Below, piece after piece: positions 20,360-30,420 of a stretch of DNA of 53,386 bases (the stretch's first letter is position 1; every line of letters begins with the position of its first letter). The translations under genes and the position numbers were made by a program. The notes beneath the pieces were generated by a model. The model saw only the letters and a list, made by a program, of their open reading frames with translations. It made no database searches and had not been told where the DNA came from. This stretch comes from CAZAYP01 sp964489425 [NCBI: uncultured Verrucomicrobiota bacterium]. GTDB lineage: Bacteria; Verrucomicrobiota; Kiritimatiellia; RZYC01. Location of the stretch: the NCBI GenBank assembly GCA_964489425.1, contig CAZAYP010000041.1, forward strand, positions 1-53,386, read 5' to 3'.

Positions 20360-22024
20360 TTATCGCAGGACCGCGCCGGTGTTGGCGCTGGTGGCCATGC
20401 GGGCGTAGCGCGCGAGCCAGCCGCTCTTGAAGCGTGGTTCCGGGGGCTTGAACGCCTGCCGGCGCGCCGCGATTTCCGCCTCGGGCAGCTCGACCTCCAG
20501 CTTGCCGGCGGGAATATCGATGGCGATCATGTCACCGTTGCGCAGCAGGCCGATGACGCCGCCGTCGGCCGCCTCGGGCGAGACGTGGCCGATGCAGGCC
20601 CCGCGCGTGCCGCCGCTGAACCGGCCATCGGTGACCAGGGCCACTTTTTCGCCCAGCCCGCGGCCCATGATGTAGCTGGTGGGCGAGAGCATTTCCTGCA
20701 TGCCCGGCCCGCCCCTGGGCCCCTCGTAGCGGATCACCACGACGTGGCCGGGTTGCACCTGGCCGGCCAGGATCCCGGCGCAGGCGTCTTCCTGCGAGTC
20801 GTAGATCAGCGCCGGCCCGCGGTGGCACAGCATGGCCGGCGCGACACCCGCGCTCTTGACCACGGCGCCGTCCGCGGCCAGGTTGCCCCACAGGATGGCC
20901 AGGCCGCCCGAGGCGCTGTAGGCGTTCTCGAGGGTCCGGATACACTGCCGGTCGTGGGTTTCGGCGCTGGCGATGTTCTCGCCCAGGGTTTTGCCGGTGA
21001 CGGTGCGCGCCTGGGTGTGCAGCAGGTTGGGGATGCGGCTGATCTCTTTCAGGATGGCGCTGATGCCGCCGGCGCGGTCCACGTCCTCGACATGGTAGCT
21101 GGACGAGGGCGACACCTTGCAGATGTTGGGCGTTTTCTTGACCAGGGCGTTGATGCGCTGGAGGTCGTAGGCCAGCCCCGCCTCGTGGGCGATGGCCAGG
21201 GTGTGCAGGATGGTGTTGGTGCTGCCGCCCATGGCCAGGTCGAGGATAAAGGCGTTGTCGATGGCGTCCATGGTCAGGATGTCGCGCGGCTTAAGATCTT
21301 CATAGATCATCTCGACGATGCGCGTGGCGGCGTCGCGCCAGAACATCTCGCGCCGCGGGTCTTCCGCCAGGATCGTCCCGTTGCCGGGCAGGGCCAGGCC
21401 AATGGCCTCGGTGAGGCAGTTCATGGAGTTGGCCGTGAACATGCCCGAGCAGGAGCCCGGGCCGGGGCAGGCGTGGCAGGCGAGATCCTCCAGCTCCTGC
21501 TCCTGGATCCGGCCCGCCTTGAACGCGCCGATGGCTTCGAAGACGCTGATCAGGTCCACCTTGCGGCCGTCGGGCATGACGCCGGCGCGCATCGGGCCGC
21601 CGCTGGCAAAGATGGTCGGGATGTTGCAGCGCACCGCGGCCATCATCATGCCGGGGACGATCTTGTCGCAGTTGGGGATGCAGATCACGCCGTCGAACTG
21701 GTGGGCCTCAAGCATGCTTTCCACGGTGTCGGCGATGAGCTCGCGGCTGGGCAGCGAGTATTTCATGCCGTAGTGGCCCATGGCGATGCCGTCGCAGATG
21801 GCCATGGTGTTGAACTCCAGCGGCGTGCCGCCGGCCTTGCGGATGGCGTCCTTGACCACGTCGCCGACCTGGCGCAGGTGCACGTGGCCGGGGACCACGT
21901 CCACGTACGAGTTGCACACGGCGATCAGGGGTTTCTCGATGGCCGCCTTGTCCAGGCCCGTGGCGTACAGCAGGCCGCGGTGCGGCGCGCGTTCAAACCC
22001 TTTTTTAATGGCATCGCTTCTCAT
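20360..22024 (-). CDS. ilvD: Dihydroxy-acid dehydratase
   Basis: The 554-aa enzyme starts at the ATG at 22024, placed 7 nt after AAGGAG; the longer frame to 22045 lacks such a site. It carries the iron-sulfur and active-site motifs [15 protein letters not shown] and [21 protein letters not shown], plus GGSTNTILH and the C-terminal [21 protein letters not shown]. It dehydrates 2,3-dihydroxy-isovalerate and -methylvalerate to the 2-keto acids in branched-chain amino-acid synthesis. No other ilv gene is nearby. Length is standard. Confidence 0.97.
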   Translation of the reverse strand: MRSDAIKKGFERAPHRGLLYATGLDKAAIEKPLIAVCNSYVDVVPGHVHLRQVGDVVKDAIRKAGGTPLEFNTMAICDGIAMGHYGMKYSLPSRELIADTVESMLEAHQFDGVICIPNCDKIVPGMMMAAVRCNIPTIFASGGPMRAGVMPDGRKVDLISVFEAIGAFKAGRIQEQELEDLACHACPGPGSCSGMFTANSMNCLTEAIGLALPGNGTILAEDPRREMFWRDAATRIVEMIYEDLKPRDILTMDAIDNAFILDLAMGGSTNTILHTLAIAHEAGLAYDLQRINALVKKTPNICKVSPSSSYHVEDVDRAGGISAILKEISRIPNLLHTQARTVTGKTLGENIASAETHDRQCIRTLENAYSASGGLAILWGNLAADGAVVKSAGVAPAMLCHRGPALIYDSQEDACAGILAGQVQPGHVVVIRYEGPRGGPGMQEMLSPTSYIMGRGLGEKVALVTDGRFSGGTRGACIGHVSPEAADGGVIGLLRNGDMIAIDIPAGKLEVELPEAEIAARRQAFKPPEPRFKSGWLARYARMATSANTGAVLR

Positions 22025-22047
22025 GGTCAGCTCCTTATTTTTCAACC

Positions 22048-23541
22048 TTACCGCCCGCTGGCGCGTGGATCAAGCTTGGTGATGTACAAGTAGGGAACGC
22101 CTTCGAACGGGCTGGTGACGGCTGCGGTGATCGCCCCGTCCGCCAGCCGCGCCGCGTGGTGGGTGTAGAAGGATTCCCTGGCGATCAGCGCGTCCAGGGC
22201 CCCGGCCTGCCATTGCGCCAACGCCGCGTCCGCCGGGATCGGCAACTGGCGGGAAGCGAGGTAGCAGATCAACCCGTCGTCGCCCGGGTCCACCACGGCC
22301 AGGCGTGCCGCGCCCGCGGGATGGCGGGCGGCCACGGCGCGGCCGAACTGTTCCAAGGCGGCCTCGTGGTGACGCGTGGATTCCATGGAGCAGTACACGG
22401 CATATCCTCCCCAACCCAGCAGCGCCACGGTAGCCCAGACATTCCGGGTGCGGAAAAACCAGCCAGTGCCCCGGGCCGTGGCGATCAGGTGGCCGGCCCA
22501 CATGGCCAGCAGCAGGCAGAGCGGCGGCACCACCGGGAAAATCCGGTCCACGCGTTTCTGCGGCACCAGCGACATGGCCAGCAGGCCGCCCAGGATCCAT
22601 GCCAGCAGCCAGACCCGCCCCGGGTCGGCGGAAAGATGCCCGCGGGTCGTGCGGCTGGCGGTCATCATCAGGATCAGCAGCAGGCTCCACGGCACCCACT
22701 TGTGGAGCAGGTGCGGGAGGTAGTAGTACACCGGCTGCGTCCGCCCCGCGGCCGCGCCGGTCTGGAACACCACCAGCAGTTCATCGACCACGATCTGGTC
22801 ATAGAATCCCGGCAGCCAGCGCAGCCCGGCCGCCAGCATGGCGGCCAACACCGCCAGCGGCACGATCCACACCGTCCACCCGGGCCAGGCATGGTTGACC
22901 TGGCGGGTCGCGCGGGCGTAGCCGGCGTAGGCCAGCAGACCGGGCAGCAGGAACGCGTACACCACGTGGCCCTTGGTGAGGACCGCGGCCAGGATCACCA
23001 GGCCCAACCCGATCCGGTCGCGCGGCCGCCATGGCTGGCGCTGCTCCACGTGCCGCAGGATCATGGCGCCGGCCACGAAAATGAGCAAGGCCAGGGGCAT
23101 GTCCGTGCGCACCAGGGTGGCCAGCCGCAAGCCCAGCATGTTGAGGATTACCGCCGCGGCCGCGACCATCCCGCCGCGCCAGCCGGCGTACTGGCGGCCC
23201 AGCATGAGCAACAGGCCCATCAACACCAGCGCGCTGGCTAGCGACGGCAGGCGCCAGGCCCAGTCCCAGGACCCGGTGATGTAATAGAGCCCGGCGCTGA
23301 CCCAGCCCACCAGCGGCGGCTTGGTGGCATAACCACCGATGGGCAGGTGCTGGAAGAGCCAGTGGCCGTTCAACACCATGTCCTGGGACGCATACGCCTG
23401 CTTGGCCTGATCGTAGTTGTCCAACTGCCAGGGCTGGTTGCGCACCAGCAACGCCAGGGTGACGGCGATAAAAAAAAGCCCGGCCGTGACCCACTGCCGG
23501 CGGGTCCAAGGCGGGTTGATGATTGCCGCGGTGGCATTCAT
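22048..23541 (-). CDS. PMT/ArnT-type membrane glycosyltransferase
   Basis: The protein is 497 aa from the ATG at 23541 (AAGGA about 8 nt upstream). It has about ten transmembrane helices and the family's first periplasmic loop [10 protein letters not shown]...[12 protein letters not shown], in which the Asp is the expected catalytic residue. GT83/PMT enzymes move a sugar from a polyprenyl-phosphate carrier to lipid A, protein or another glycan. A soluble ~100-residue C-terminal part follows ([18 protein letters not shown]). It is divergent from a second enzyme of the same type 50 bp away and 23 bp downstream of ilvD's start on the same strand. The acceptor is unknown. Confidence 0.85.
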   Translation of the reverse strand: MNATAAIINPPWTRRQWVTAGLFFIAVTLALLVRNQPWQLDNYDQAKQAYASQDMVLNGHWLFQHLPIGGYATKPPLVGWVSAGLYYITGSWDWAWRLPSLASALVLMGLLLMLGRQYAGWRGGMVAAAAVILNMLGLRLATLVRTDMPLALLIFVAGAMILRHVEQRQPWRPRDRIGLGLVILAAVLTKGHVVYAFLLPGLLAYAGYARATRQVNHAWPGWTVWIVPLAVLAAMLAAGLRWLPGFYDQIVVDELLVVFQTGAAAGRTQPVYYYLPHLLHKWVPWSLLLILMMTASRTTRGHLSADPGRVWLLAWILGGLLAMSLVPQKRVDRIFPVVPPLCLLLAMWAGHLIATARGTGWFFRTRNVWATVALLGWGGYAVYCSMESTRHHEAALEQFGRAVAARHPAGAARLAVVDPGDDGLICYLASRQLPIPADAALAQWQAGALDALIARESFYTHHAARLADGAITAAVTSPFEGVPYLYITKLDPRASGR

Positions 23542-23591
23542 GGCCTCGTCCTTTGCGTCACCTTCCCTTGCCAAACCATGATCGCGTTTAT

Positions 23592-25379
23592 ATGATATCC
23601 GGCCGTATGACCCAAGCTTATGACAGAAGATTTCGGATGTGGGAGGGCGACCAGCCCAGCCGGCGCGGATTTTTCATGCTGCTGCTGCTGGTGCTGCTGG
23701 CCCTGCTGCCGCCCTACCTCATGTTCCTTGGCAAGCCCACGCCCTTGCGGTCCATGGAAACCATCTGCATGGTAACCAGCCAGGAAACCTGGCTGCGCCT
23801 GCATGCGGGCGAGGGCGACGCCTGGCTGATGCCGTCGTGGTCGGGATACCCGCGGGTGGAGAAGCCGCCGCTGCTGGTCTGGCTGAACCTGCTGAGCTGG
23901 ATCGGGCTGTCCCCGGCGGACGCGACGGTCGAGGCGCTGGCGTGGCGGTCACGGATCGTGACCGTGCTGCTGGTGTTCATGGCCTTGCTGTCCACCTGCT
24001 GGGCGGGCACCATCCTCAGCGGCCGGCGCGCCGGGTTGCTGGCCGCGCTGCTCACGGGCACGTTTTTCCAGGTCTTGAAGCAGGCGCGCTACGCGACGTA
24101 CGACACGCACCTCATGGCCTGGTCCACGCTGGCCGTGGCCGCCGCGTTGTGGGCGATCCAGCCCAACCACCGCGACCAGGAAAATCCGCGCACCTATTTC
24201 TGGGGCTGGCTGCTGTGCGGCTTTGCGCTGGGGGGCGGCATCCTGACCAAGGGGCCGGTGGCGCTGGTCCTGGTCATGGCGCCGGTGTGCTTCACGGTCG
24301 CCATTCTCCCGTGCCGCCAGAAGCACAACCTGCTGGGCCTGGCGCTGAGCGTGCTGCTGGGGGTGGCCCTGGCCGCGCCATGGTACCTCTACGCGTTCGT
24401 GGCCGTGGATACCACCGGCACGATCCTGCGCAGCGAGCTGGGGCCGACCGACACCGATCAGTTCCGGCCGCTCTGGTATTACGCCAGCCTGCCGGCCCTG
24501 ATCATGCCCTGGACTTTCTGGTGGCTGCTGGCCTTGGCGCACCCGTTCCGCAACGCCCAGGGGTTCCACCGCCGCGAGTTGCTGGTGCCGTGGCTGTGGT
24601 TCGTGGTCTCGTTCGTGTTTTTGAGCTGCTGGCCCATGCGCAACCAGCGCTACCTGGTGCCGCTGATGCCCTCGATCGGGATCATGACCGCGCTGTACAT
24701 GGATGATGCCATCCGGCGTTACACCACCCGGCCGCCGCCGCGCTGGCTGAAAAACCTGGCCGGCGTGTTCTGGGGCCTGCTGATCCTGGTGTCCATGGCC
24801 GCGCCCATCTACATCTTCGCCCAGGACCGCCTGATCGATGCCAACGTGATCAACCAGAAGGAAATTGTCGGCATGCAGAGCTGGCCGACCCTGGTGCTGG
24901 GCCTGGTGTTCCTGGGCACGGCGCTGGCCGGCGCGCACTACACGCTGCGGCGGCGGTACGCCGCCGGCGTGGTCACCGCCGCGGCCTGGATGATCCTGGT
25001 CGTGACGGCCGGGTATTACGGGTACTCCCAGGCCAGCCACCAGTTTTATGAGCAGCGCGACCAGGTCGAACGCGTTGGCCGGACCGTCAACGGCACGGAG
25101 CTGCTCTATTTCCGCCGCGAGCCGGAGCCCGACGCGGAGGAGGGCCCGCCCGAGCCCAGCAGCGGGTTCCGGGTGTACACCAAGCGCATTGTCTTCCCCA
25201 TCGCGCCGGAAGAGCTGGCCCGCCGCGCCCGCCGACCCGGCGCCTGGCACGTCATGGCGGTCGAGGATTTGCGGCAGGCCACGAACCTGCCGGCCATGGC
25301 CTGGACCTACCTTGATGAGCTCGACGACGGGGAGTTCCACTGGTACCTGTTCCGCGCCCCGGCGCCGGCGGCGCCATGA
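23592..25379 (+). CDS. PMT/ArnT-type membrane glycosyltransferase
   Basis: The protein is about 595 aa; ATGs at 23592, 23607 and 23637 are all possible, and none has a clear ribosome site. The first membrane helix (FFMLLLLVLLALLPPYLMFL) is followed by a loop with ETWLRLHAG and YPRVEKPPLLVWLN, the PMT-family luminal motif. About a dozen helices and a C-terminal soluble domain follow. Like its divergent partner it should use a polyprenyl-phosphate sugar donor on the outer face of the inner membrane. The stop overlaps the start of the PAP2 gene (ATGA), so the two are coupled: a phosphatase plus a lipid-sugar transferase suggests envelope lipid modification. Confidence 0.83.
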   Translation: MISGRMTQAYDRRFRMWEGDQPSRRGFFMLLLLVLLALLPPYLMFLGKPTPLRSMETICMVTSQETWLRLHAGEGDAWLMPSWSGYPRVEKPPLLVWLNLLSWIGLSPADATVEALAWRSRIVTVLLVFMALLSTCWAGTILSGRRAGLLAALLTGTFFQVLKQARYATYDTHLMAWSTLAVAAALWAIQPNHRDQENPRTYFWGWLLCGFALGGGILTKGPVALVLVMAPVCFTVAILPCRQKHNLLGLALSVLLGVALAAPWYLYAFVAVDTTGTILRSELGPTDTDQFRPLWYYASLPALIMPWTFWWLLALAHPFRNAQGFHRRELLVPWLWFVVSFVFLSCWPMRNQRYLVPLMPSIGIMTALYMDDAIRRYTTRPPPRWLKNLAGVFWGLLILVSMAAPIYIFAQDRLIDANVINQKEIVGMQSWPTLVLGLVFLGTALAGAHYTLRRRYAAGVVTAAAWMILVVTAGYYGYSQASHQFYEQRDQVERVGRTVNGTELLYFRREPEPDAEEGPPEPSSGFRVYTKRIVFPIAPEELARRARRPGAWHVMAVEDLRQATNLPAMAWTYLDELDDGEFHWYLFRAPAPAAP

Positions 25380-26074
25380 AAGATGCCGCGCGCCAGTCTC
25401 CGCCGTGGCGGCACCTGCAGCACGACGCGGCCTGCCTGGTCCGTGAAACATGGCGCGAGCTCAAGCAGCATGCGGGCGTTTACCTGCTGCTGCCGTTGTT
25501 CGGCATCCTGCTGGCGACGTTCCTGTTCCCCCTGGATCCGGCGATCAGCCACTACCTGGCCACCGGGGGCCGCATCCAGTTCCTTTACGAGTTCGCCGGC
25601 GAATTCAGCTCCGCCGGCGATTTCGTCGAGGGCACCGCGGTGCTGGCCCTGCTCATCTGGCTGCTCGGTGGGCTGGCGCGGCAGCGGGATTGGCAGCGCG
25701 TGGCCCTGGCCGTGCTGCTGGCCGCCACCCTGGCGGGTTTGCTGACCAATATTCCCCGGATCCTGGCCGGCCGGGCCCGGCCCAATACCGACCTGGCGGA
25801 TGGGTTCCATGGCCCGTCGGCCTCCTACGACTTTCAGAGCTTCCCCTCGTGCCACGCGGCCACCGCCATGGGCACGGCCACCAGCCTCGCGGCCGCGTTC
25901 CCCGCGCTGGCGCCCGCGGCCCTGCTGGTCGGTGGCGCGGTGGCGTTGTGCCGGGTCTACGTCAATGCCCACTACATCAGCGATAGCCTGGTGGGCGGGC
26001 TGATCGGGGTTTTGTGCGGGCTGGCCGTGGGGCGCGCCTTGGGCCGGTTGCGCGCGGCGGAACCCGCGGCTTGA
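25376..26074 (+). CDS. PAP2-family membrane phosphatase
   Basis: The 232-aa protein has about five to six membrane helices and the three phosphatase motifs in variant form: GRARPN, PSCHAATAMG (usually PSGH) and CRVYVNAHYISD (usually SRxxxxxHxxxD). The catalytic His of motifs 2 and 3 and the Asp are present, so activity is likely. PAP2 membrane enzymes remove phosphate from phosphatidic acid, undecaprenyl pyrophosphate or lipid A. Coupling by ATGA to the upstream glycosyltransferase points to a lipid-carrier or lipid A role. It converges on pssA with 9 bp between stops. Confidence 0.85.
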   Translation: MKDAARQSPPWRHLQHDAACLVRETWRELKQHAGVYLLLPLFGILLATFLFPLDPAISHYLATGGRIQFLYEFAGEFSSAGDFVEGTAVLALLIWLLGGLARQRDWQRVALAVLLAATLAGLLTNIPRILAGRARPNTDLADGFHGPSASYDFQSFPSCHAATAMGTATSLAAAFPALAPAALLVGGAVALCRVYVNAHYISDSLVGGLIGVLCGLAVGRALGRLRAAEPAA

Positions 26075-26083
26075 CGCGGCGGA

Positions 26084-26854
26084 CTAGAATTTGTTGGCCG
26101 GCGAGGTTTCTTCCTCTTCCTCGTCCTCCTCGTCACCCGGCAGCGCGATGACGTGGTGGGGCAGGAAGGGGGTCACAAAGGCGTAGAAGAATCCGTACGC
26201 GCACATGGCCAGGGCGGCCGAAACCGCCATCTTGTCCTTGAGAAACAGCAGCAGGACCATGAACATGCACAGCACAAAGAAGAACAGCCGCTTGGTGGGC
26301 TTGCCGTAGTGCGCGTGCGATATCTGCAGGACCAGCATCGCGACGGTGGCGCCCCACACGAAAATAGCCAGCGGACCCTGCGCCAGGGTGAACCAGTCGC
26401 TGTCCAGGATCTCCGCGTGGGTGATGAACACAAACAGCGTGATCCATCCCGCGCAGACCGTGATCGGCAGGCCCAGGTAGCCCAGTTGGCCGTGATCCGG
26501 ATCCACCACCTTGAACCGCGCCAGGCGGTAGGCGCCGGACAGCACGATGAACGCCGTCAGCGCCAGGCCCCAGAACCCCCAGTGCTTGAGGGTCGTCTCG
26601 TACGCCAGCACCGCCGGCGCCACGCCAAAGCTGGTGATATCCACAAACGTGTCCAGCTCGGCGCCCAGGTCGCTGCACCCGTTCAGCCACCGCGCCACGT
26701 TGCCGTCCAGGCCGTCGAGGATCATCGACAGCATGATGAACTGGCAGGCGATCACGTAGTCGCCGGACAGGGTTTTGAGAATCGCAAACAGCCCGGCCAC
26801 CAGCGCGGCCGCGGTGATGAAAAATGGTATCAGCTGACGCCAACTGTGGATCAC
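26084..26854 (-). CDS. pssA: CDP-diacylglycerol-serine O-phosphatidyltransferase
   Basis: The 256-aa membrane protein starts at a GTG lying inside the psd stop (GTGA), with AAGGAG 9 nt upstream; the longer frame to 27637 is only an overlap with psd in another frame. The CDP-alcohol phosphotransferase motif is perfect: DG-x2-AR-x8-G-x3-D-x3-D, seen as DGNVAR...GAELDTFVD. It makes phosphatidylserine from CDP-diacylglycerol and serine. About seven membrane helices follow the usual PssA plan. The C-terminus is a striking acidic tail (GDEEDEEEEE). The pair psd-pssA gives a complete route to phosphatidylethanolamine. Confidence 0.93.
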   Translation of the reverse strand: MIHSWRQLIPFFITAAALVAGLFAILKTLSGDYVIACQFIMLSMILDGLDGNVARWLNGCSDLGAELDTFVDITSFGVAPAVLAYETTLKHWGFWGLALTAFIVLSGAYRLARFKVVDPDHGQLGYLGLPITVCAGWITLFVFITHAEILDSDWFTLAQGPLAIFVWGATVAMLVLQISHAHYGKPTKRLFFFVLCMFMVLLLFLKDKMAVSAALAMCAYGFFYAFVTPFLPHHVIALPGDEEDEEEEETSPANKF

Positions 26855-27522
26855 GATGCCTGCTCCTTGATTACCGCCACGATGGTCAACCCCGCCCGTA
26901 CCCGGTCGCCTTTGGCGACTTTTACATCCACTTTGCCGGCAGGAAGATAGATGTCCATCCTGGATCCAAAACGCATCATGCCGATGGTGTCGCCGCGCGC
27001 CACCCGCTGGCCCAGTTGCAGCCAGTACACGACCCGGCGCACGATGGGCCCCACGATCTGGTGGACCAGGCAGGCGATGCGGTCGTTGGCAATCAGGATC
27101 GAGCTGTGTTCGTTGAATTCCGAGGCCGCGTCGCTCAGCGTCAGCAGGTGCCGGCCCGGAGTGTAGCCCAGGTCGCGCACCGTGCCCGCAATGGGGGACC
27201 GGTTCACGTGCACGTTCAAGGGGCTTAGAAAAATACTGATCCGCACCGCGTCTGCCTGCAACTCGCTGCAGTTGGGGATGACCTCCACCCGGCGGACCTG
27301 GCCGTCGGCGCCCGACAGGATGTTCTGGTCGCCCGGCGGGGGTGTCCGGCGCGGGTTGCGGTGAAAGTGGACCATGAACAAGCCCAGCGCCAATCCAACC
27401 AGCGCCAGAACCGCACCCGGCACCGGATGATCCGCCGCGTACAAGGCGGCGCCGGCTGCCGCGCCCAACACCCAAGGTGTCAAAATCCACGGCCAGCCGC
27501 ATTTGATAATGGGAAGGCTCAT
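26851..27522 (-). CDS. psd: Phosphatidylserine decarboxylase, PSD-A type
   Basis: The 223-aa enzyme starts at ATG 27522 behind GGAGG. Two N-terminal membrane helices precede the decarboxylase core (FLSPLNVHVNRSPIAG). The self-cleavage site is in RFGSRMDIYLP: cleavage at Gly-Ser makes the pyruvoyl group on the new alpha chain. The short length and this FGSR site match the compact PSD-A form, not the longer E. coli type. It turns phosphatidylserine into phosphatidylethanolamine, and its gene overlaps pssA by GTGA. Confidence 0.94.
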   Translation of the reverse strand: MSLPIIKCGWPWILTPWVLGAAAGAALYAADHPVPGAVLALVGLALGLFMVHFHRNPRRTPPPGDQNILSGADGQVRRVEVIPNCSELQADAVRISIFLSPLNVHVNRSPIAGTVRDLGYTPGRHLLTLSDAASEFNEHSSILIANDRIACLVHQIVGPIVRRVVYWLQLGQRVARGDTIGMMRFGSRMDIYLPAGKVDVKVAKGDRVRAGLTIVAVIKEQAS

Positions 27523-27668
27523 CGTTGATCTTCCTCCATAACATGGCTGAACAGGTCGCGCAATCACAAATTCCAGTCTGGCGCCGGCAAATATTATTCC
27601 ATGCGGATGGGGTTCTTGTGGTACAAGAGCGGCGCATGCAAACGCCTTAACACGGGAGCAAGACAGTC

Positions 27669-28181
27669 ATGGATGCCTTGGAAGCCATCAGGACCCGGCG
27701 CAGTATCCGGAAGTACACCGGCCAACCGGTCGCGGAACCGGACATCCAGGCCATGCTCACGGCGGCGATGATGGCGCCCACGGCCCTGGATCAGCGGCCG
27801 TGGCATTTCGTAGTCATCCGCCAGGCCACCGCGCTGCGCCTGTTGGCCGCGCGCATGCCCAAGTGCGATATGCTGCGCACCGCCAGCCTGGGCATCGTGG
27901 TCTGTGGCGACACCCGCCTCGAAAAAATTCCGGGCTACTGGATTCAAGATTGTTGCGCCTGCACGCAAAACCTGCTGCTGGCCGCGCATGCGCGCGGCCT
28001 GGGCGCGGTGTGGATCGCCCTGCATCCCGGGATCCCCGACCGCGAGCTGGTCGTGCGCGACGCCTGCCGCCTGCCCGCGCCGGTCATTCCCCTGGCCCTC
28101 GTGGCCATCGGGCACCCGGATGAAGCCGTGCCGTCACCCGATCGGTTCGATGTGGCGCGCGTGCACTCAGAGCAATGGTAA
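27669..28181 (+). CDS. Nitroreductase-family FMN protein
   Basis: The 170-aa protein begins DALEAIRTRRSIRKY, the FMN-binding opening of the nitroreductase family, and continues with MMAPTALDQRPWHFVVI, and late GLGAVWIALHPG and ALVAIGHPDE. It is near the minimal size for a family member and likely a dimer. Members reduce nitro-compounds, quinones or flavins, or act in cofactor metabolism; the substrate cannot be read. It has GGAG about 10 nt upstream and is divergent from psd across ~145 bp that hold no gene. Confidence 0.88.
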   Translation: MDALEAIRTRRSIRKYTGQPVAEPDIQAMLTAAMMAPTALDQRPWHFVVIRQATALRLLAARMPKCDMLRTASLGIVVCGDTRLEKIPGYWIQDCCACTQNLLLAAHARGLGAVWIALHPGIPDRELVVRDACRLPAPVIPLALVAIGHPDEAVPSPDRFDVARVHSEQW

Positions 28182-28274
28182 TCCCGCGGGCACAGGTCCC
28201 GGGTGAATCGGAATTTCCTTAACATGCCGGATTGATATGTGTAACCGTGTATCGCAAACCATGAAGGAGGGTCC

Positions 28275-29117
28275 GTGACAACGAAGTTTTATGGCAGCAC
28301 CGCTGGCGAAGCGTTCCGGTTGCGTCTGGCCACTGGAAAAATCCTGCAGTTGATCGGCGTATACGACGTGTTTTCCGCGCAGCTGGCCGCCCAGCAATTT
28401 GAAGGCGTGTTTTTGAGCGGGTTTGGCTTCGCCGCCAGCCAGTATGGCCTGGCGGATATCGGGTACGCCAACTGGCACGACACCATGGACTGGACCACGC
28501 GCGTGCGTACCGTCCTGCCGCACTCGCATCTGCTGGTGGATATCGACGACGGCTATGGCGAGCCGCCGATCGCCGCCAACACCGTGAAGAATCTGGAAGC
28601 CAGCGGCGCGTCCGCGGTGCAGTTCGAGGATCAGAAACGGCCGCGTCGCTGCGGTCACTTCGAGGGCAAGCAGATCCTCAGCTTGGACCAGTACCTGATC
28701 AAGCTCAAGGCCGTACTCAAGGTCCGCCACAACATTTTCGTGATCGCCCGCACCGACGCCACGGACATGGACGACGGGTTCCGGCGCGCCATCAAGTATG
28801 CTGAGGCCGGCGCCGATGGGATCATGGTCGAAGCCGTGCACAGCCTGAAATACGTGCGCGAACTGGTCAAGGAGGTCCAGCGGCCGGTCATGATCAACCA
28901 GTTGCACGGCGGCAAGTCGCCGGACTGGACCCTGACCCAGATGGAGGACGCGGGCGTGGCCATTGTCATGTACAGCACGCCCTGCCTCTTTGCCGCCCAC
29001 TATGGCATCCGCCGATACCTCGACTCCCTGAAGAGAAACGGGGTGTTGAGCCCCGACAATACCACCACCATGCACGAGTGCGTGGAAGTGTTTTACACGC
29101 CGCCCATCAACTCCTGA
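28275..29117 (+). CDS. Isocitrate lyase/PEP mutase superfamily enzyme
   Basis: The 280-aa protein starts at GTG behind GGAGGG. It has the superfamily's metal-binding strand VDIDDGYG (D89, D91, D92), QFEDQ (E118) and the catalytic loop RRCGHFEGKQI with C126. The KRCGH-type loop with Cys is the mark of the lyases and oxaloacetate hydrolases, not of true PEP mutases (whose loop has no such Cys). Possible reactions are cleavage of a 2-methylisocitrate- or dimethylmalate-like acid or oxaloacetate hydrolysis to oxalate and acetate. Its stop is one base before the start of a PaaK-like adenylating enzyme, so it works in a small operon and not as the glyoxylate-cycle enzyme. Confidence 0.83.
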   Translation: MTTKFYGSTAGEAFRLRLATGKILQLIGVYDVFSAQLAAQQFEGVFLSGFGFAASQYGLADIGYANWHDTMDWTTRVRTVLPHSHLLVDIDDGYGEPPIAANTVKNLEASGASAVQFEDQKRPRRCGHFEGKQILSLDQYLIKLKAVLKVRHNIFVIARTDATDMDDGFRRAIKYAEAGADGIMVEAVHSLKYVRELVKEVQRPVMINQLHGGKSPDWTLTQMEDAGVAIVMYSTPCLFAAHYGIRRYLDSLKRNGVLSPDNTTTMHECVEVFYTPPINS

Positions 29118-29118
29118 C

Positions 29119-30420
29119 ATGGCCGGCCACTTCGAGGATTACGAGCGCCCCGCGCCGGTCTACACGCTGGACCAGGTGGTCAGCCACGCCCGCGCCCGCT
29201 CGCCGTTTTACCGGGCGCTGTACGCCCACCTGCCGCCCGGCGTCTCGGCGTTGGAACAGTTGCCGGTGCTCGACCACACCGCGTTCTGGCAGGCCAACGG
29301 GCTGGAAAACAACACGGTCCTGGCCGGTCCGCTGGAAGAGGGGATCGTGTTCAAGAGCGGCGGCACCACCGGCAGCCCCAAGTTCTCGCCCTACACCCGC
29401 GCCGAATGGATCGTCAAGACCACCCTGATGGGCCAGGGCCTGGCGCGCGCCGGATTGGCGGCGGGCGACCGGGTGGCCAACCTGTTCCGCGGCGGCGACC
29501 TGTATGCCTCGTTCCTGTCCATGGGCACCGCCATGCTCCGCTGCTATTGCCCGGTGGTGGAGTTTCCCGTGGGCGATTTTATCGATCCGGACGCCATCCT
29601 GCGCGCGCTGGAAACCCACAAGATCAATGTGCTGGCATCGTTCCCGACCGCGCTGCTGAAGCTTGCGGAATACGTGGCCACGCGGCCGCGACCGCCGGCG
29701 CTGGTGGTGAACAAGATCCTGTTCGCCGGGGAAAGCATGTACCCGGACCAGCGCGAGTTCATCGCTTCCGTATTTCACGGCGCCCGGATTCGGTCGCTGG
29801 GTTACGGCAGCGTGGACGCCGGCCAGATCGCCTATGCCGACGAGCGCTGCGGCCCGGACGAGTTCATCGCGTTCCTGCCGTACATGCTGCTGGAACTCAT
29901 CGATCCCGACACCGGTACGCCGATCGAAGAGGCCGGCCGCGCCGGCAGCGTGGTGGTCACCAACCTGGCCCGGCTGCTGATGCCGATCATCCGGTACCCA
30001 GCCGGCGACCGGGCCGCGTGGGTGGACCCGCCCGGCGCGGACCGCCGGTTCCGCCTGCTGGGCCGCTCCGAGGAAGGCGCCCGCGTGGGCGTCACCAACC
30101 TCTACATCGAGGATGTCCGCAAGGCCCTGGCCGGCTCGTGGAAGGACCTCCGGCTGATCGATTTCCAGTTGGTGCTGGAGCACCAGGACAAGAAAGATCG
30201 CCTGACCCTGCGCCTGGCATCGTTGGAACCTGCCGGGCATTTATGCTCATGCGAACCGGAGATCCGCGCCCAGTTGTTTGCGCAGCGGCCGGAGCTTAAG
30301 CACGCCGAGGAGTCCGGCGAGATTAAACCGCTGGCCTTCGAGTGGGTGCGGGAAAGCGATCTGGAGCGTGTCCCGCGCACCGGCAAGCTGCGCCGCGTGG
30401 TGGACCGGCGCCAGGGATGA
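29119..30420 (+). CDS. PaaK-like acyl-adenylating enzyme
   Basis: The 433-aa protein belongs with phenylacetate-CoA ligase-like ANL enzymes. The phosphate-binding loop is FKSGGTTGSPKFSPYT, followed by ADRVANLFRGGDLY-type sequence, SLGYGSVDAGQIA and RYPAGDRAAWVDPP (the conserved D of the hinge). The C-terminal lid is short. These enzymes activate an aromatic or short-chain acid as its adenylate, then often as the CoA thioester. The ATG is one base after the stop of the isocitrate-lyase-like gene. Its own TGA stop coincides with the first copy of a 3-bp duplication that flanks a MITE-like element starting at 30421. Confidence 0.82.
   Translation: MAGHFEDYERPAPVYTLDQVVSHARARSPFYRALYAHLPPGVSALEQLPVLDHTAFWQANGLENNTVLAGPLEEGIVFKSGGTTGSPKFSPYTRAEWIVKTTLMGQGLARAGLAAGDRVANLFRGGDLYASFLSMGTAMLRCYCPVVEFPVGDFIDPDAILRALETHKINVLASFPTALLKLAEYVATRPRPPALVVNKILFAGESMYPDQREFIASVFHGARIRSLGYGSVDAGQIAYADERCGPDEFIAFLPYMLLELIDPDTGTPIEEAGRAGSVVVTNLARLLMPIIRYPAGDRAAWVDPPGADRRFRLLGRSEEGARVGVTNLYIEDVRKALAGSWKDLRLIDFQLVLEHQDKKDRLTLRLASLEPAGHLCSCEPEIRAQLFAQRPELKHAEESGEIKPLAFEWVRESDLERVPRTGKLRRVVDRRQG

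Noticed and set aside
26855-27637. N-terminal extension of pssA through the psd gene
   Set aside because: The region is coded in another frame by psd; the GTG overlapping the psd stop with AAGGAG upstream is the proper start.
28275-29117. True PEP mutase for phosphonate synthesis
   Set aside because: The catalytic loop is RRCGH with Cys, the lyase type, and no phosphonopyruvate decarboxylase gene is nearby.
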